Source: Shewanella sp. HN-41 (lineage in GTDB: Bacteria > Pseudomonadota > Gammaproteobacteria > Enterobacterales > Shewanellaceae). Taken from it: a stretch of 64,000 nt of DNA. Location of the stretch: positions 62,001-126,000 of the forward strand of contig NZ_AFOZ01000017.1 in assembly GCF_000217915.1 (NCBI RefSeq). Direction: 5' to 3'. Under the pieces are notes generated by a model. It saw nothing but the letters and a program-made list of their open reading frames with translations, was not told where the DNA came from and ran no database searches. Positions within the stretch are counted from its first letter, which is position 1. Every line of letters begins with the position of its first letter. Made by a program: the position numbers and the translations under genes. Positions 53,939 to 64,000 of the stretch are shown here, piece after piece.

Positions 53939-54567
53939 TGGCCATTTTTAAATTGTTAACCGAGTCCGATATGAGGGCCTTTCAGGAAGAACTTATCGCC
54001 GGCGTTGATGAAGTGGGCCGTGGCCCCTTAGTCGGCGATGTCGTGACTGCGGCTGTAGTGTTAGATCCTAATCGGCCGATCAGTGGACTCAATGATTCGA
54101 AAAAGCTCAGTGAGAAGCGCCGCGAAGCACTGTTCGATGAGATTTGTGAAAAAGCCTTAAGCTTTCATGTGGGGCGTGCCAGTCCCGCAGAAATCGATGA
54201 GCTTAATATTCTGCACGCCACTATGCTGGCGATGCAGCGTGCCGTTGCCGGGCTTAATATCGCGCCTAAACTCGTGCTAGTGGATGGTAATCGTAGCCCA
54301 GCGTTTAGCCATAATGGTCTGTCCATTGCCAGCCATAGCATCATTAAAGGGGATGGTTTAATTGCCAGTATCAGTGCGGCGTCGATTATCGCCAAAGTGA
54401 CCCGAGATCGTGAGATGGATGCGCTCGATGCCGCTTATCCCCAATACGGTTTTGCCAAGCATAAGGGCTACCCGACTAAGGCGCATTTTGAGGCCATTGC
54501 CCAGCATGGCGTTTTTGACCAATATCGGAAAAGTTTTAAACCCGTCAAGGCATTACTGGAGGGCTAA
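53938..54567 (+). CDS. rnhB: Ribonuclease HII
   Basis: RNase HII removes ribonucleotides and RNA from RNA-DNA hybrids. The 209-residue protein has the catalytic Asp-Glu pair in [20 protein letters not shown], the Asp in LVDGN and the fourth acid within KVTRDREMD, plus the [11 protein letters not shown] family segment. It is coupled to lpxB by a one-base overlap and followed by dnaE, as in E. coli. Confidence 0.97.
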   Translation: MAIFKLLTESDMRAFQEELIAGVDEVGRGPLVGDVVTAAVVLDPNRPISGLNDSKKLSEKRREALFDEICEKALSFHVGRASPAEIDELNILHATMLAMQRAVAGLNIAPKLVLVDGNRSPAFSHNGLSIASHSIIKGDGLIASISAASIIAKVTRDREMDALDAAYPQYGFAKHKGYPTKAHFEAIAQHGVFDQYRKSFKPVKALLEG

Positions 54568-54599
54568 CGCGTATTTTTACGCCATAGTCCCAGTTATCC

Positions 54600-54646
54600 A
54601 GCAAAGTCACTAGCCCTAGGTGCGTGACTTTGCTAGTCTGCTTTTT
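54600..54646 (+). terminator. Hairpin between rnhB and dnaE
   Basis: AGCAAAGTCAC and GTGACTTTGCT form a perfect 11-bp stem around a 13-base loop, with TTTTT seven bases after it. Probable terminator of the lpx-rnhB transcript; dnaE would then need its own promoter or readthrough. Confidence 0.65.
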
Positions 54647-54684
54647 AGTTATTGTTAACCTGCTATCCAAAGATAATCCTAATT

Positions 54685-57600
54685 ATGTCCGATCCTCGTT
54701 TTGTGCATCTTCGTGTCCACAGTGACTTTTCTATGTCCGATGGCGTAGCCAAAGTTAAACCTATTCTCGCTCAAGTTGAGGCATTGGGCATGGCTGCGGT
54801 GGCTTTAACGGATCAAAACAACTTCTGCGGCTTAGTTAAATTTTACAGTGGTTGCCATGGCGCGGGGATTAAACCCATTATCGGGGCCGATTTTTGGATG
54901 CAAGTGCCTGGGTTTGAAGGGGAATTATGTGCCTTAACCATCATAGCCATGAACAATGTGGGTTATCAAAATCTGACCCAAATCATCAGCCAGGCCTATT
55001 TGCGTGGCCAAGTGGTGGGGCGCGTGGTGATAGACCAAGAGTGGCTTGTCACCTATAACGAAGGGATTTTATTATTATCGGGCGCCAAAGAGGGCGATCT
55101 CGGTAAGGCGTTACTCAAGGGCAATGGTACTCAGGTCGAATCTTTATGCGAGTTTTATCAAACCCACTTTAGTGATCGTTATTTCCTCGAGCTTATTCGT
55201 ACGGGGCGCGCCGATGAGGAGCGTTATCTGCATATGGCGGTGGCTTTAGCGCAGGAGAAAGGCATTCCTGTGGTCGCCACCAATCAGGTGGTGTTTCTCA
55301 AACCTGAAGACTTCGATGCCCATGAAATTCGAGTCGCCATCCACGACGGCTTTACCCTTGCCGATCCCCGCCGTCCTAAAAAGTACAGTGAACAGCAGTA
55401 TTTACGCAGTGAAGAGGAAATGTGCGAGCTATTTGCCGACATTCCTGCCGCGCTGTCAAATACGGTGGAAATTGCTAAACGTTGTAATGTGACCATACGT
55501 TTATACGAGTATTTCCTGCCTAATTTCCCCACGGGTGATATGTCCATTGAGGACTTCCTCGTGGATTGCTCTAAGAAGGGTCTAGAGGAACGCCTCGAGT
55601 TTTTATTCCCTGATCCACTGGTACGCGCCGAGAAGCGTGGCGAATACGATGAGCGCCTCGATATCGAATTGCAAGTGATAAACCAAATGGGGTTCCCAGG
55701 TTACTTCTTGATTGTGATGGAGTTTATCCAGTGGGGTAAGGACAATGGCATCCCCGTCGGACCGGGTCGTGGTTCGGGGGCAGGCTCGCTTGTGGCCTAT
55801 GCCCTTAAAATTACCGATTTAGATCCCCTCGAGTTTGACTTGCTATTCGAGCGATTCCTCAACCCCGAGCGGGTTTCTATGCCTGACTTTGACGTCGACT
55901 TCTGTATGGATAGACGTGACGAGGTGATTGACCATGTGGCCGAGCTATACGGCCGTGAAGCGGTATCACAAATTATTACCTTCGGTACTATGGCGGCCAA
56001 GGCGGTGATCCGCGACGTGGGCCGAGTGTTAGGCCATCCCTATGGTTTTGTTGACCGAATTTCAAAGCTTATTCCACCTGAACCCGGGATGACGCTGGCC
56101 AAGGCCTTCGAGGTCGAACCTGCGTTGCAGGAATCCTACGATGCCGATGAGGATGTGAAAGATCTTATCGACATGTGTCGTAAACTCGAGGGTGTGACCC
56201 GTAATGCGGGTAAGCATGCGGGGGGCGTGGTGATTGCGCCGACTAAAATCACTGACTTTTCGCCCTTGTACTGCGATGCGGAAGGGAAAAACCCGGTGAC
56301 CCAGTTCGATAAAAACGACGTGGAAACCGCGGGATTAGTGAAGTTTGACTTCCTGGGGCTACGTACGCTCACTATCGTCGATTGGGCGCTGGAGATGATC
56401 AACAGGGTGGAGGTCAAAAATGGCCGGCCGCCAGTACGAATTGAAGCGATCCCGCTGGATGACCCTGCCTCGTTTCGCCTACTGCAACGCTATGAAACTA
56501 CAGCGGTATTCCAGCTTGAATCCCGTGGTATGAAGGATTTGATCAAGCGTCTGCAACCTGACTGTTTCGAAGATATGATCGCACTGGTGGCCCTGTTCCG
56601 TCCCGGCCCTCTGCAATCGGGCATGGTGGACAACTTTATCGAGCGTAAGCATGGCCGTGAAGAGGTGTCTTATCCCGACTCCCAGTATCAGCATGAGTCC
56701 TTAAAAGAACTGCTGTCGCCCACCTACGGCATTATCTTGTATCAAGAGCAGGTGATGCAGATAGCGCAGGTGCTGTCGGGTTATACCTTAGGCGGCGCCG
56801 ACATGCTCCGCCGAGCTATGGGTAAGAAAAAACCCGAGGAGATGGCTAAACAGCGGAGTATCTTTAAAGAGGGGGCGATTAAAAACGGCGTCGACGGTGA
56901 ACTGTCGATGAAAATCTTCGACCTAGTGGAAAAGTTTGCCGGCTACGGTTTTAACAAATCCCACTCCGCCGCCTATGCCTTGGTTTCCTACCAAACCCTG
57001 TGGCTAAAAACCCATTATCCTTCCCAGTTTATGGCGGCGGTGATGTCCGCGGATATGGATAACACCGACAAAATCGTCACACTTGTCGATGAGTGCGAGC
57101 GCATGGGGCTCACTCTGATCCCGCCGGATGTGAATAAGGGCCTGTTTAAATTTACCGTTGATGATGAGTTACGCATTGTTTATGGTATCGGCGCCATTAA
57201 AGGGGTGGGAGAAGGGCCGGTAGAATCGATTTTAGAGGCGCGTAAGGATGGCCCCTTCGTAGACCTATTCGATTTTTGTGCCCGTATTGATTTGAAAAAG
57301 CTTAATAAGCGCGTTATTGAAAAACTGATCTGTGCCGGTGCCTTAGATACGCTCGGGCCCCATCGCGCCGCTATGATGGCTACCTTACCCGAGGCGATGC
57401 GCGCCGCCGATCAACACGCCAAAGCACAGGCTATTGGGCAGCACGATATGTTCGGCTTGCTCAACAGTGAGCCCGAAGACAGTAAGCAACAATTTGTTGA
57501 ATGCACGCCATGGCCAGATAAAATTTGGCTCGAAGGCGAGCGTGAAACCTTAGGTTTGTATTTGACCGGTCATCCGATCAATCAATATTTAAAAGAGCTT

Positions 57601-58158
57601 AAGCATTACACCTCCGGCCGTTTGAAGGATGTGCACCCCACTGAGCGGGGGAAAACTGTCAAAGCGGCGGGCTTAGTGGTGGCGACCCGCGTGATGCTGA
57701 CTAAGCGCGGCTCTAAAATGGGCTTACTGACGTTAGACGATAAGAGTGCGCGTTTAGAAGTGATGCTCTTTACCGAAGCCTTCGAGAAGTTTAATCATTT
57801 GCTCGAAAAAGACCGGATCTTGATCTGCGAAGGTGAGGTGAGTTTCGATGATTTTGCTGGCGGTAACCGTATGACGGCGCGCAATATTATCGATATTGGT
57901 GAGGCGCGTAGCCATTTTGCCAAGGCGCTAGAGGTTGATCTAGACGCGGCGCAGCTAACCCCTGCAATTTTAGACAGTATTGAGCAGGCAATGGGCCCAT
58001 GGCGAAACGGTGCTGTGCCAGTGCTCATTAATTACAGCCAAACTCAGGCTAGGGGGCAATTTAGATTAGCCGACGGTTGGCGGGTCAATCCCAGCGATGA
58101 ATTGGTCTTTGCCCTTGAAACCTTACTCGGTCCCAACAAAGTACGGATTGTGTTTTGA
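54685..58158 (+). CDS. dnaE: DNA polymerase III alpha subunit
   Basis: DnaE is the replicative polymerase catalytic subunit. The 1157-residue protein begins [19 protein letters not shown] (PHP domain) and has [14 protein letters not shown] with the catalytic [16 protein letters not shown] in the palm, the [13 protein letters not shown] fingers motif, a helix-hairpin-helix and an OB fold ([21 protein letters not shown]). ATG 54685 matches the E. coli start; the upstream ATG at 54652 is not needed. tilS follows directly, whereas E. coli and Vibrio have accA after dnaE. Confidence 0.98.
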   Translation: MSDPRFVHLRVHSDFSMSDGVAKVKPILAQVEALGMAAVALTDQNNFCGLVKFYSGCHGAGIKPIIGADFWMQVPGFEGELCALTIIAMNNVGYQNLTQIISQAYLRGQVVGRVVIDQEWLVTYNEGILLLSGAKEGDLGKALLKGNGTQVESLCEFYQTHFSDRYFLELIRTGRADEERYLHMAVALAQEKGIPVVATNQVVFLKPEDFDAHEIRVAIHDGFTLADPRRPKKYSEQQYLRSEEEMCELFADIPAALSNTVEIAKRCNVTIRLYEYFLPNFPTGDMSIEDFLVDCSKKGLEERLEFLFPDPLVRAEKRGEYDERLDIELQVINQMGFPGYFLIVMEFIQWGKDNGIPVGPGRGSGAGSLVAYALKITDLDPLEFDLLFERFLNPERVSMPDFDVDFCMDRRDEVIDHVAELYGREAVSQIITFGTMAAKAVIRDVGRVLGHPYGFVDRISKLIPPEPGMTLAKAFEVEPALQESYDADEDVKDLIDMCRKLEGVTRNAGKHAGGVVIAPTKITDFSPLYCDAEGKNPVTQFDKNDVETAGLVKFDFLGLRTLTIVDWALEMINRVEVKNGRPPVRIEAIPLDDPASFRLLQRYETTAVFQLESRGMKDLIKRLQPDCFEDMIALVALFRPGPLQSGMVDNFIERKHGREEVSYPDSQYQHESLKELLSPTYGIILYQEQVMQIAQVLSGYTLGGADMLRRAMGKKKPEEMAKQRSIFKEGAIKNGVDGELSMKIFDLVEKFAGYGFNKSHSAAYALVSYQTLWLKTHYPSQFMAAVMSADMDNTDKIVTLVDECERMGLTLIPPDVNKGLFKFTVDDELRIVYGIGAIKGVGEGPVESILEARKDGPFVDLFDFCARIDLKKLNKRVIEKLICAGALDTLGPHRAAMMATLPEAMRAADQHAKAQAIGQHDMFGLLNSEPEDSKQQFVECTPWPDKIWLEGERETLGLYLTGHPINQYLKELKHYTSGRLKDVHPTERGKTVKAAGLVVATRVMLTKRGSKMGLLTLDDKSARLEVMLFTEAFEKFNHLLEKDRILICEGEVSFDDFAGGNRMTARNIIDIGEARSHFAKALEVDLDAAQLTPAILDSIEQAMGPWRNGAVPVLINYSQTQARGQFRLADGWRVNPSDELVFALETLLGPNKVRIVF

Positions 58159-58218
58159 GTTCACAATGGGCCTTTGGCTTAAGGCTCAGATTTATAAAGT
58201 ATTATCAAAGGATAATCG

Positions 58219-59601
58219 ATGTCAGTCCCCGATCTCTGTGCCCATATCAGTGGCTTTTTAGATTCGCTTAAGATGAAAGCGGGTTGTAAGTTAGTGCTGG
58301 CTTACAGTGGCGGAGTCGATTCAGAGGTACTTGCCTTTGGTCTCGCTGAATATGCTAGGCAACATAGTGAATTTAGCTATCAACTCATTTATGTCCACCA
58401 CGGTCTTAGCCCAAATGCCGACGCTTGGGCGCAACATTGTGTTGTTCGGGGGGGCATCTATGGTCTGCCTGTCACTATTGAGTCTGTAACACCGATGCTG
58501 GGTTCGAGGGTGAGTGTTGAGGCCGAGGCGCGGCGTGTACGTTACCTTGCCATTGAACAACACCTCGGGGCCGATGATTATTTATTGACGGCGCACCATG
58601 AGGACGATCAACTTGAAACCCTCTTGCTGGCGCTTAAGCGAGGTCAAGGTCCTAAGGGACTTGCGGCCATGGGGCAAATTCAGCCCCTAGCGACGGGGAC
58701 TCAAATTCGGCCATTATTGGATGTGAGCCGTGGCGAGATAGAAGCGTTTGCTCACGGCCATGGCTTAGTTCATATCGAAGATGAGAGTAATAGGGACGAT
58801 AAGTTTGATCGCAACTTTTTACGCCTTGAGATCATTCCCCGTTTGAAAGCCCGTTGGCCGAGTATTGCCACTACCGCGAGCCGCAGCGCGTTTCTTTGCG
58901 CCGAGCAGCAAGCCTTAGTGGATACCACTGTTAGTGAGCATTTACCCCAGTGGCTCACGAAAGCCACTTTTACCCAACAAACCGTATTTAATCTCGAAGG
59001 ATTGGCGGCGCAGACACCTTGTTGGCAATCCTTATTATTACGTGGATTTATTGAGTCTCAGGGATTTGTATTACCTTCTTTGGTGCAACTAAACCAAATT
59101 ATTTATCAGCTTCTTAATGCTAAAGAAGATGCAAAGGTACAGATCCGAATTGGAGATTGTGAGCTGCGCCGTTTTGCCAATCAGCTTTATCTGTCGAGCG
59201 TTATGCCCCCTAAAAAGCTCGTTAATGCTCACATTGTTATCCCCCATGACAGTCTCAACCCCTTGATACTGGGAGAGTCTGATTTATTTAGTATCGTTTT
59301 GCCACAGGGGGAACTGGTGCAATTAAGGCTCAGCTTCTCAGGGCCGCGGCTGCGTTTGCCTAGGGCCGATGAAGTCGTGAGTGTTCGCTATCAATTACCG
59401 GGGCAACTGCGTTGCCATCCCCATTATCGTAGTAAAAGGCGTGAGCTTAAAAAACTGCTGCAAGAGTCAGCGGTCCCACCTTGGCTGCGTGGGCAGATAG
59501 GCTTTCTATTTTACGGCGAGCAGTTAGTGATGGCGCAGGGATTATGGATTGAAAAAGCCTTTTGTGTTGCAGACGATGGGGTGGGGATAGCGTTTGGTTA
59601 A
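58219..59601 (+). CDS. tilS: TilS, tRNA(Ile)-lysidine synthetase
   Basis: TilS attaches lysine to C34 of the tRNA(Ile) that reads AUA, an essential modification. The 460-residue protein has the PP-loop ATP motif YSGGVDS (residues 29-35), the HHGLSPNADAW and LTAHHEDDQLET segments of the N-terminal domain, and the C-terminal tRNA-binding TilS domain (YRSKRRELKKLLQESAVPPWLRG). ATG 58219 follows AAAGGA. The frame is intact. Confidence 0.96.
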   Translation: MSVPDLCAHISGFLDSLKMKAGCKLVLAYSGGVDSEVLAFGLAEYARQHSEFSYQLIYVHHGLSPNADAWAQHCVVRGGIYGLPVTIESVTPMLGSRVSVEAEARRVRYLAIEQHLGADDYLLTAHHEDDQLETLLLALKRGQGPKGLAAMGQIQPLATGTQIRPLLDVSRGEIEAFAHGHGLVHIEDESNRDDKFDRNFLRLEIIPRLKARWPSIATTASRSAFLCAEQQALVDTTVSEHLPQWLTKATFTQQTVFNLEGLAAQTPCWQSLLLRGFIESQGFVLPSLVQLNQIIYQLLNAKEDAKVQIRIGDCELRRFANQLYLSSVMPPKKLVNAHIVIPHDSLNPLILGESDLFSIVLPQGELVQLRLSFSGPRLRLPRADEVVSVRYQLPGQLRCHPHYRSKRRELKKLLQESAVPPWLRGQIGFLFYGEQLVMAQGLWIEKAFCVADDGVGIAFG

Positions 59602-59683
59602 TGCGAGTGGGTGAGGCTATTTAAATTCGATGCCTTAAACCCACTCTCTAAGGGCTCGCGGCAATGAGCATCCCTGCCTGCCA

Positions 59684-60577
59684 TCAAGATAATTGCTCTA
59701 GGTTAAGTTTGTAACCATTTCGACCGGATGCTTTCGCTTGGTACAAGGCTTTATCGGCCAGTTCATAGACTTGTTCGGCCTCTAAGTTCTCGCCCGACTC
59801 GGCCGCACCTAAACTGCAACTGACGCCAAATTGGTCGAAGCTTTTATGTTGGTTTGTGGCCGTGACTATCCGCTCACACAGTAACCCCGCGGCGTGAATA
59901 TTCCCCTGCACAATGATCACAAACTCATCGCCACCGATGCGAAATGCCTGATCTGTGTTACGTATTGTGCTGCGAATAATGTCGCCAAACTCCTTAAGAA
60001 TATAGTCTCCGCACTTATGGCCATGTCTGTCGTTAAGTTGTTTGAAGTTATCTAAATCCAACACGATAAGCGATATGCAGCCTTGTTTTCGATGGGCCCT
60101 GGCGATGGCATTTTTAAGGCTTTGAGTATAGTAATGACGATTACCTAGACCTGTTAGCGAGTCAAACATGGCTTGCATCGACATCTCTTGGTATTGCATG
60201 GCATTGAGCAAAGGCTGAAGTAGCAAGGGTTCTATTTCTTGCAACATGATTTTTTGCGAAGGTGTGAGTGGCGTGAGCAACTGATAGTGGATATTGAGCG
60301 GCATTCCCCCATTCAATAATTGGCGTTTAAGGCTAATGCCATATCGTTTCCCCCAACTCAATTTATATTCATCATGGGTGAGTCGTATCCCTTGAACTGG
60401 CAAGTATTGTCCCAGCACTTTGCCATAGCAGGCAAAGACTGTCCTCGGATCTAAGCTAGCATGCAATTGCTGGATCACTTGCACTAGGTCCAGTTGCTGC
60501 GCGCTGGGGTTGTATGTCTCCGTAGGATAGTGGTATTCGTCAGGATACAAGCTTGTCGCTAGGCCAAAATCCATCAT
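59684..60577 (-). CDS. GGDEF diguanylate cyclase
   Basis: This 297-residue soluble protein has a C-terminal GGDEF domain: DSLTGLGNRHYY opens it, the active-site GGDEF is at residues 215-219, and RNTD at 206-209 forms an inhibitory I-site at the correct 5-residue spacing. It should make cyclic di-GMP and be product-inhibited. The N-terminal ~130 residues are a GAF-like or novel sensor region without membrane segments. Start ATG 60577 or the next codon 60574. It lies alone, converging with tilS and divergent from the exchanger gene. Confidence 0.92.
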   Translation of the reverse strand: MMDFGLATSLYPDEYHYPTETYNPSAQQLDLVQVIQQLHASLDPRTVFACYGKVLGQYLPVQGIRLTHDEYKLSWGKRYGISLKRQLLNGGMPLNIHYQLLTPLTPSQKIMLQEIEPLLLQPLLNAMQYQEMSMQAMFDSLTGLGNRHYYTQSLKNAIARAHRKQGCISLIVLDLDNFKQLNDRHGHKCGDYILKEFGDIIRSTIRNTDQAFRIGGDEFVIIVQGNIHAAGLLCERIVTATNQHKSFDQFGVSCSLGAAESGENLEAEQVYELADKALYQAKASGRNGYKLNLEQLS

Positions 60578-60744
60578 TATTGCTCCAGCAAATAGAATTG
60601 CAGTACGTCATTTGACTTACATTTAGCAAGTTCTATGCCGTCATCATCGTTAATATAATTTGTCTTTGTTTGTCATTCGGTTAAGCTTAAAGCTCGTTGA
60701 GATATTTTTGACGCGTCAGCAATTTGACAGGAGTTATCGAGTCC

Positions 60745-62690
60745 ATGGAACACGGTTTCTTGATCCAAATTTTACTCATGTTAGTGATTGCTATCGTTGC
60801 TATTGCGTTGCTTAGGCGCATGGGACTGCCTGCCATTTTGGCCTATCTATTGACGGGGGTCGTCAGCGGTCCAAGTGGCTTCCACTGGTTTACTCAACAA
60901 CAAATGCAGTCGGTGGCCGAGCTTGGGGTGGTACTGCTCATGTTCACTTTGGGACTTGAGTTTTCAGTCCCTCGACTTTGGGCAATGCGCAGAACGGTAT
61001 TCGGTCTTGGAAGTGCCCAGGTTGTGGTGACTACCTTGCTCACTATGGTGGTGGCCTTACTCTGTGGACTCCATTGGATTGAAGCCTTAGTCATTGGCGC
61101 GGCGATTGCCCTGTCATCCACTGCGATTGTGCTTAAATTGCTCAACGAGCAGGGCTGGCTTAGGCGTCGCCACGGTGAGCTTTCAGTCAGTGTGCTGTTA
61201 TTTCAAGATCTAGCCGTCGTTCCATTGCTTATTCTGCTGCCCTTGCTCGCGAATAATGATGAGCCCTTAATGCTGGCGGGCATTGCTTTTGCCTTGCTGA
61301 AAGGGATTTTGGCCTTCTTTCTATTGATGGCGTTTGGGAAGTGGGCATTGCCAAGACTCTTCGATGAAGTTGCACGTTCTCGCTCCAATGAACTCTTTGT
61401 CCTGTCGACACTGGTGGTGGCCTTAGTGACGGGCGCATTTACCCAATGGTTGGGTTTATCTATGGCTCTTGGCGCATTTATGGCGGGGATGCTCTTAGGT
61501 GAAAGCCAATATCGACGTCAACTTGAAGCGGATATTAGGCCATTTCGTGATCTACTCATGGGGCTGTTTTTTATTTCTATCGGCATGATGCTCAACTTTG
61601 AGTTAGTGATGCATTTTTGGTGGCAAATATTGCTGATTTTATTGGCGGTTGTATTCGGAAAGGCATTGATTATTCATGGGCTGCTACGACTTATCGATGA
61701 GCCATTTCGTATTGCACTGAGCACGGCAATGAGTTTGGCTCAGGTTGGTGAATTTAGTTTTGTGATATTAGCCCTTGCCGCTAATTATCGTCTTTTAGAC
61801 AATGAAATCAGTACTATGCTAGTCATGGTCGCCGTACTTTCCATGAGCATTTCCCCTTGGTTAGTACGTCATAGTGTCGATATTGCAAAATGGATGTTGG
61901 GAATTCGCCAGTCACAGCATAGGGATGATGTTGTCCCGATAGTGACCGATGATCATGATTTAGTCGTTATTTTTGGCTATGGACGGGTGGGGCAGACAAT
62001 CGCCCGATTTTTAAAAACGGAAGCCGTACCCTATCTTGTGCTCGATCTTGATCCTACAAGGGTTTCCGAGGCCCGCCGAGCAGGTGAACCCATTTACTTT
62101 GGGGATGTGTGTAAAAGAGCAATTCTAAAACAGATGGGGATCAAGAGGGCAAAGATGATCGTTATTACCTTTTGTGAATCCCGTAGCTTAGAAGAGGCAT
62201 TACCCCTATGTAAGCTGCTTGCTCCCGATGCGAAAATATTAGTCAGAACCCGTGATGATAGTGATTTAGATCGACTGCAAAAGGCCGGTGCTAGCCAAGT
62301 GATCCCTGAATCCTTAGAGGGCAGTTTAATGTTAGTGTCCCAAGTATTGCATCAGTGTGGGGTGCCACTAGCACGGATATTAAAGCGCTTGGAATCTGAG
62401 CGACGTAATCATTATCAATTTTTACATGGTTTTTTTCGGGAGCTGAAACTGACTTCAGCTTAGAGTCGATGCATGCGGTATCGCTGCCCCGCGGTGCCGA
62501 TGCCGTAGGCAAGATGGTGGCGGATATTGATTGGGCCTTGCTGCGGGTTGAACTGAGGGCAATACGCCGTGACGGGGCCGAGGTGGAGCATCCAGGGCAG
62601 GATTGGATCTTTAGTGCAGGGGATATTTTATTGGTAGTCGGTAAACCCCGAAGGCTGGAAAAAGTCGAAGCTAAACTCCTGCATGGCTAA
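60745..62690 (+). pseudogene. CPA2/KefB-type cation:proton antiporter with RCK domains, frameshifted near the 3' end
   Basis: This monovalent cation:proton antiporter-2 resembles KefB/KefC and YbaL. About 12 hydrophobic segments (to about residue 390) include the LGLEFSVPRLW and ALGAFMAGMLLGES motifs, then a RCK-N (TrkA-N) domain with VVIFGYGRVGQ. The first frame stops at 62463 after HGFFRELKLTSA. In the -1 frame the sequence continues GAETDFSLESMHAVSLPRG into a complete TrkA-C domain ending at 62690. The break is at GGTTTTTTTCGGG (T7, from 62430). One extra base, or a -1 slip on TTT TTT, restores about 648 residues. ATG 60745 is preferred, with AGGAG 12 bases upstream. Truncated product would lack only the RCK-C domain. 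Confidence 0.88.
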
Positions 62691-62724
62691 TGGCTCGCGG
62701 TTGCTGAGGGTAAAATACAGAGAT

Positions 62725-62755
62725 AAAAATGCCGACATTATGTCGGCATTTTTGT
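62725..62755. terminator. Bidirectional terminator between the exchanger and cold-shock genes
   Basis: AAAAATGCCGACA and TGTCGGCATTTTT form a 13-bp stem including A and T tracts, so it can work in both directions for the converging genes. Confidence 0.9.
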
Positions 62756-62803
62756 CTGCAATCTGTTATCCGATTAATCTATCCCTTGCGAGATAGTGAT
62801 TAA

Positions 62804-63014
62804 TTACAGAACAACAACGTTCGCAGCTTGAGGACCTTTTTTGGCCTTGTTCGATATCAAAAGAAACCTTTTGACCTTCACCAAGGGTTTTAAAGCCTTC
62901 TGAAACGATTGCGCGGAAATGAACGAATGCGTCAGCGCCACCATTGTCAGGAGAAATAAAACCAAAACCTTTTTCTTCGTTAAACCATTTAACTACACCA
63001 GTAGTTTTAGACAT
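62804..63014 (-). pseudogene. Cold-shock protein (CspA family), frameshifted near the 3' end
   Basis: This CspA-family RNA/DNA-binding protein begins [20 protein letters not shown], with RNP1 (KGFGFI) and RNP2 (DAFVHF) intact. After EQGQK the frame diverges to a Cys/Ser/Arg-rich tail reading to 62766. The +1 frame instead gives [10 protein letters not shown] and a stop at 62804, the normal family C-terminus, for 69 residues. One extra A in the run CAAAAAAGG (62836-62841 on plus as T6) explains it. ATG 63014 has GGAG six bases upstream. Sequencing error is the most likely cause, and the gene is probably functional. Confidence 0.9.
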
Positions 63015-63542
63015 GAATGTCTCCAAAATTTTCAAACAAAATAATTCGCAATTATGCGGGAACTTAGCCAGAAATAGAATTATTTACATTGATGATAAGT
63101 TATGAGTGGAAAGCTTCATGACAGCAAACAAATTACAGGGTGCAGCGAAGGTTTTCAAAAACATAATATTGCTTATAAATAGGTCTGAATCACAGGCCGG
63201 AGTGCAGAGTAACACACTCTGATCTTTTGTATAGTTTTATTTTTAATCGCTGGGATACCCTAGGCGATTTTTTTAAAAGATATTGAAAATAAAATATTTT
63301 TTAACTACACGTATTCAACTAGATAGGTATTTTTCACCGTTTAATGTGTTTGGAAAAATAAGCTTTGGTGCACAAGCATTATTTCACTAAAAGGGAGGGC
63401 ATTCTGCTGATGCATTGCAATGATTGGTTACGTTATTAAATTGTTGCTTAAATGTGTCGGTGATATTATCGCTGCCAAATAGAGAGCTTGTTGCTCTACT
63501 TAGTAGCCCACATAGTCCACAAATTAGCTTAGTTCACAAATA
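63015..63542. other. Long gene-free region upstream of the cold-shock gene
   Basis: These 528 AT-rich bases contain the cold-shock gene promoter and probably a long 5' untranslated leader on the minus strand, as usual for CspA-type genes, though I found no clear cold-box. A plus-strand terminator-like hairpin at 63245 is listed separately. The part from 63300 to 63540 shows nothing I can name apart from the DUF885 gene upstream sequence. Confidence 0.5.
63245..63274 (+). terminator. Orphan plus-strand terminator
   Basis: AATCGC and GCGATT flank an inner GGG/CCC stem, followed by T7 on the plus strand. No plus-strand gene precedes it after the terminator at 62725, so it may end a small RNA. 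The hairpin AGAGT-aacac-ACTCT lies about 40 bases upstream. Confidence 0.5.
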
Positions 63543-63563
63543 ATGATGCATGGAGACTTCAGT

Positions 63564-64000
63564 TTGAAAACAATATTAAAACGAATCGGACTCGGTAGTT
63601 TAATTATAGTGTTACTTTTAAGTGCCTTGGCAGTACATGAATGGTTTGCGAAGAAACCCTTTTTCTTTCGTGCTTTTTTAGACCGAAGTGTTGTCAAAAT
63701 GGCATTTGAAAGTCCAGAAACCTTAACTTCTTTGGGCTTCTTAGAATCCTTTGGGATCACAGGGCATAATGCACAGTTAGATGATGATAGCCCAGCGGCC
63801 ATGGATAAAACCTTTGCCCAAGTGCGTGTGCTGCGGGATACATTGCTCCGTTATCAAGATACGGATTTAGATAATAATCAACGTATTTCTAAGGACATCG
63901 CCCTCTATCTAGCAGATTTTGCTCTCGCTTCCGAACCTTATAGCTACCATAATTATCCATTGAATCAGCTGTTTGGTATTCAAAACGGTTATCCAAGCTT
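63564..64000 (+). CDS. DUF885 family protein (5' part, cut by window edge)
   Basis: The open frame continues to the window end without a stop (about 145 codons). It starts with a membrane or signal segment (KRIGLGSLIIVLLLSALAV) and then PFFFRAFLDRSVVKMAFESPETLTSLG, matching the N-terminus of DUF885 proteins, a family of large secreted or lipoprotein-like predicted metallopeptidases. The TTG at 63564 has GGAG eight bases upstream; ATG 63543 or 63546 are in frame and also possible. The catalytic region lies beyond the edge. Confidence 0.82.
   Translation, partial: MKTILKRIGLGSLIIVLLLSALAVHEWFAKKPFFFRAFLDRSVVKMAFESPETLTSLGFLESFGITGHNAQLDDDSPAAMDKTFAQVRVLRDTLLRYQDTDLDNNQRISKDIALYLADFALASEPYSYHNYPLNQLFGIQNGYPS

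Overview
The window reads as a chromosomal segment of a Shewanella-type marine gammaproteobacterium. The main reasons are the pfa cluster for long-chain polyunsaturated fatty acid (EPA-type) synthesis with its PfaR regulator, several small families typical of that order (DUF3192, DUF2789, DUF2310, DUF3301, DUF3549, DUF3718), and the standard gammaproteobacterial run rpsB-tsf-pyrH-frr-uppS-cdsA-dxr-rseP-bamA-skp-lpxD-fabZ-lpxA-lpxB-rnhB-dnaE. No tRNA, rRNA, intact insertion sequence, prophage or CRISPR array was seen. The species cannot be fixed from the sequence alone.

Layout. Positions 1-14716 (minus strand) hold pfaR-pfaA-pfaB-pfaC as a tight operon in which each stop overlaps the next start by 4 bases; pfaC runs off the left edge and pfaD would lie beyond it. 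The phosphopantetheinyl transferase pfaE diverges at about 15 kb and would activate the PfaA carrier-protein domains. Positions 16-24.8 kb carry a mixed set: a Spo0M-like protein, an alkylsulfatase with a divergent LysR regulator, queF, syd, small conserved proteins and a GNAT/DUF962 pair. Positions 24.8-26.3 kb carry no protein gene but two tandem CsrB-type regulatory RNAs, each preceded by a UvrY/GacA box and an IHF-like site at the same spacing. Positions 26.3-35 kb carry DUF3301/DUF3549, yqcC-truC, a flavodoxin, a PTS EIICB, purU and an HD-GYP protein. Positions 35.2-39.5 kb (minus) hold map-glnD-dapD. Positions 39.8-58.2 kb (plus) hold the translation, isoprenoid, phospholipid, outer-membrane and lipid A block ending in dnaE. 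Positions 58.2-64 kb hold tilS, a GGDEF protein, a CPA2/KefB-type exchanger, a cold-shock gene and the 5' part of a DUF885 gene.

Three conserved genes are broken by single-base indels, two of them in homopolymer runs and one beside a T run: uppS (essential in bacteria), the KefB-type exchanger and the cold-shock gene. Such a cluster points first to sequencing error. For uppS and the exchanger a -1 ribosomal frameshift would also restore the full product, so both are flagged. Other points of interest are that PfaA has only two ACP domains, that PfaR looks like a domesticated IS481-family transposase that has lost its catalytic aspartates, and that the duplicated Csr RNA locus keeps its upstream activation architecture.
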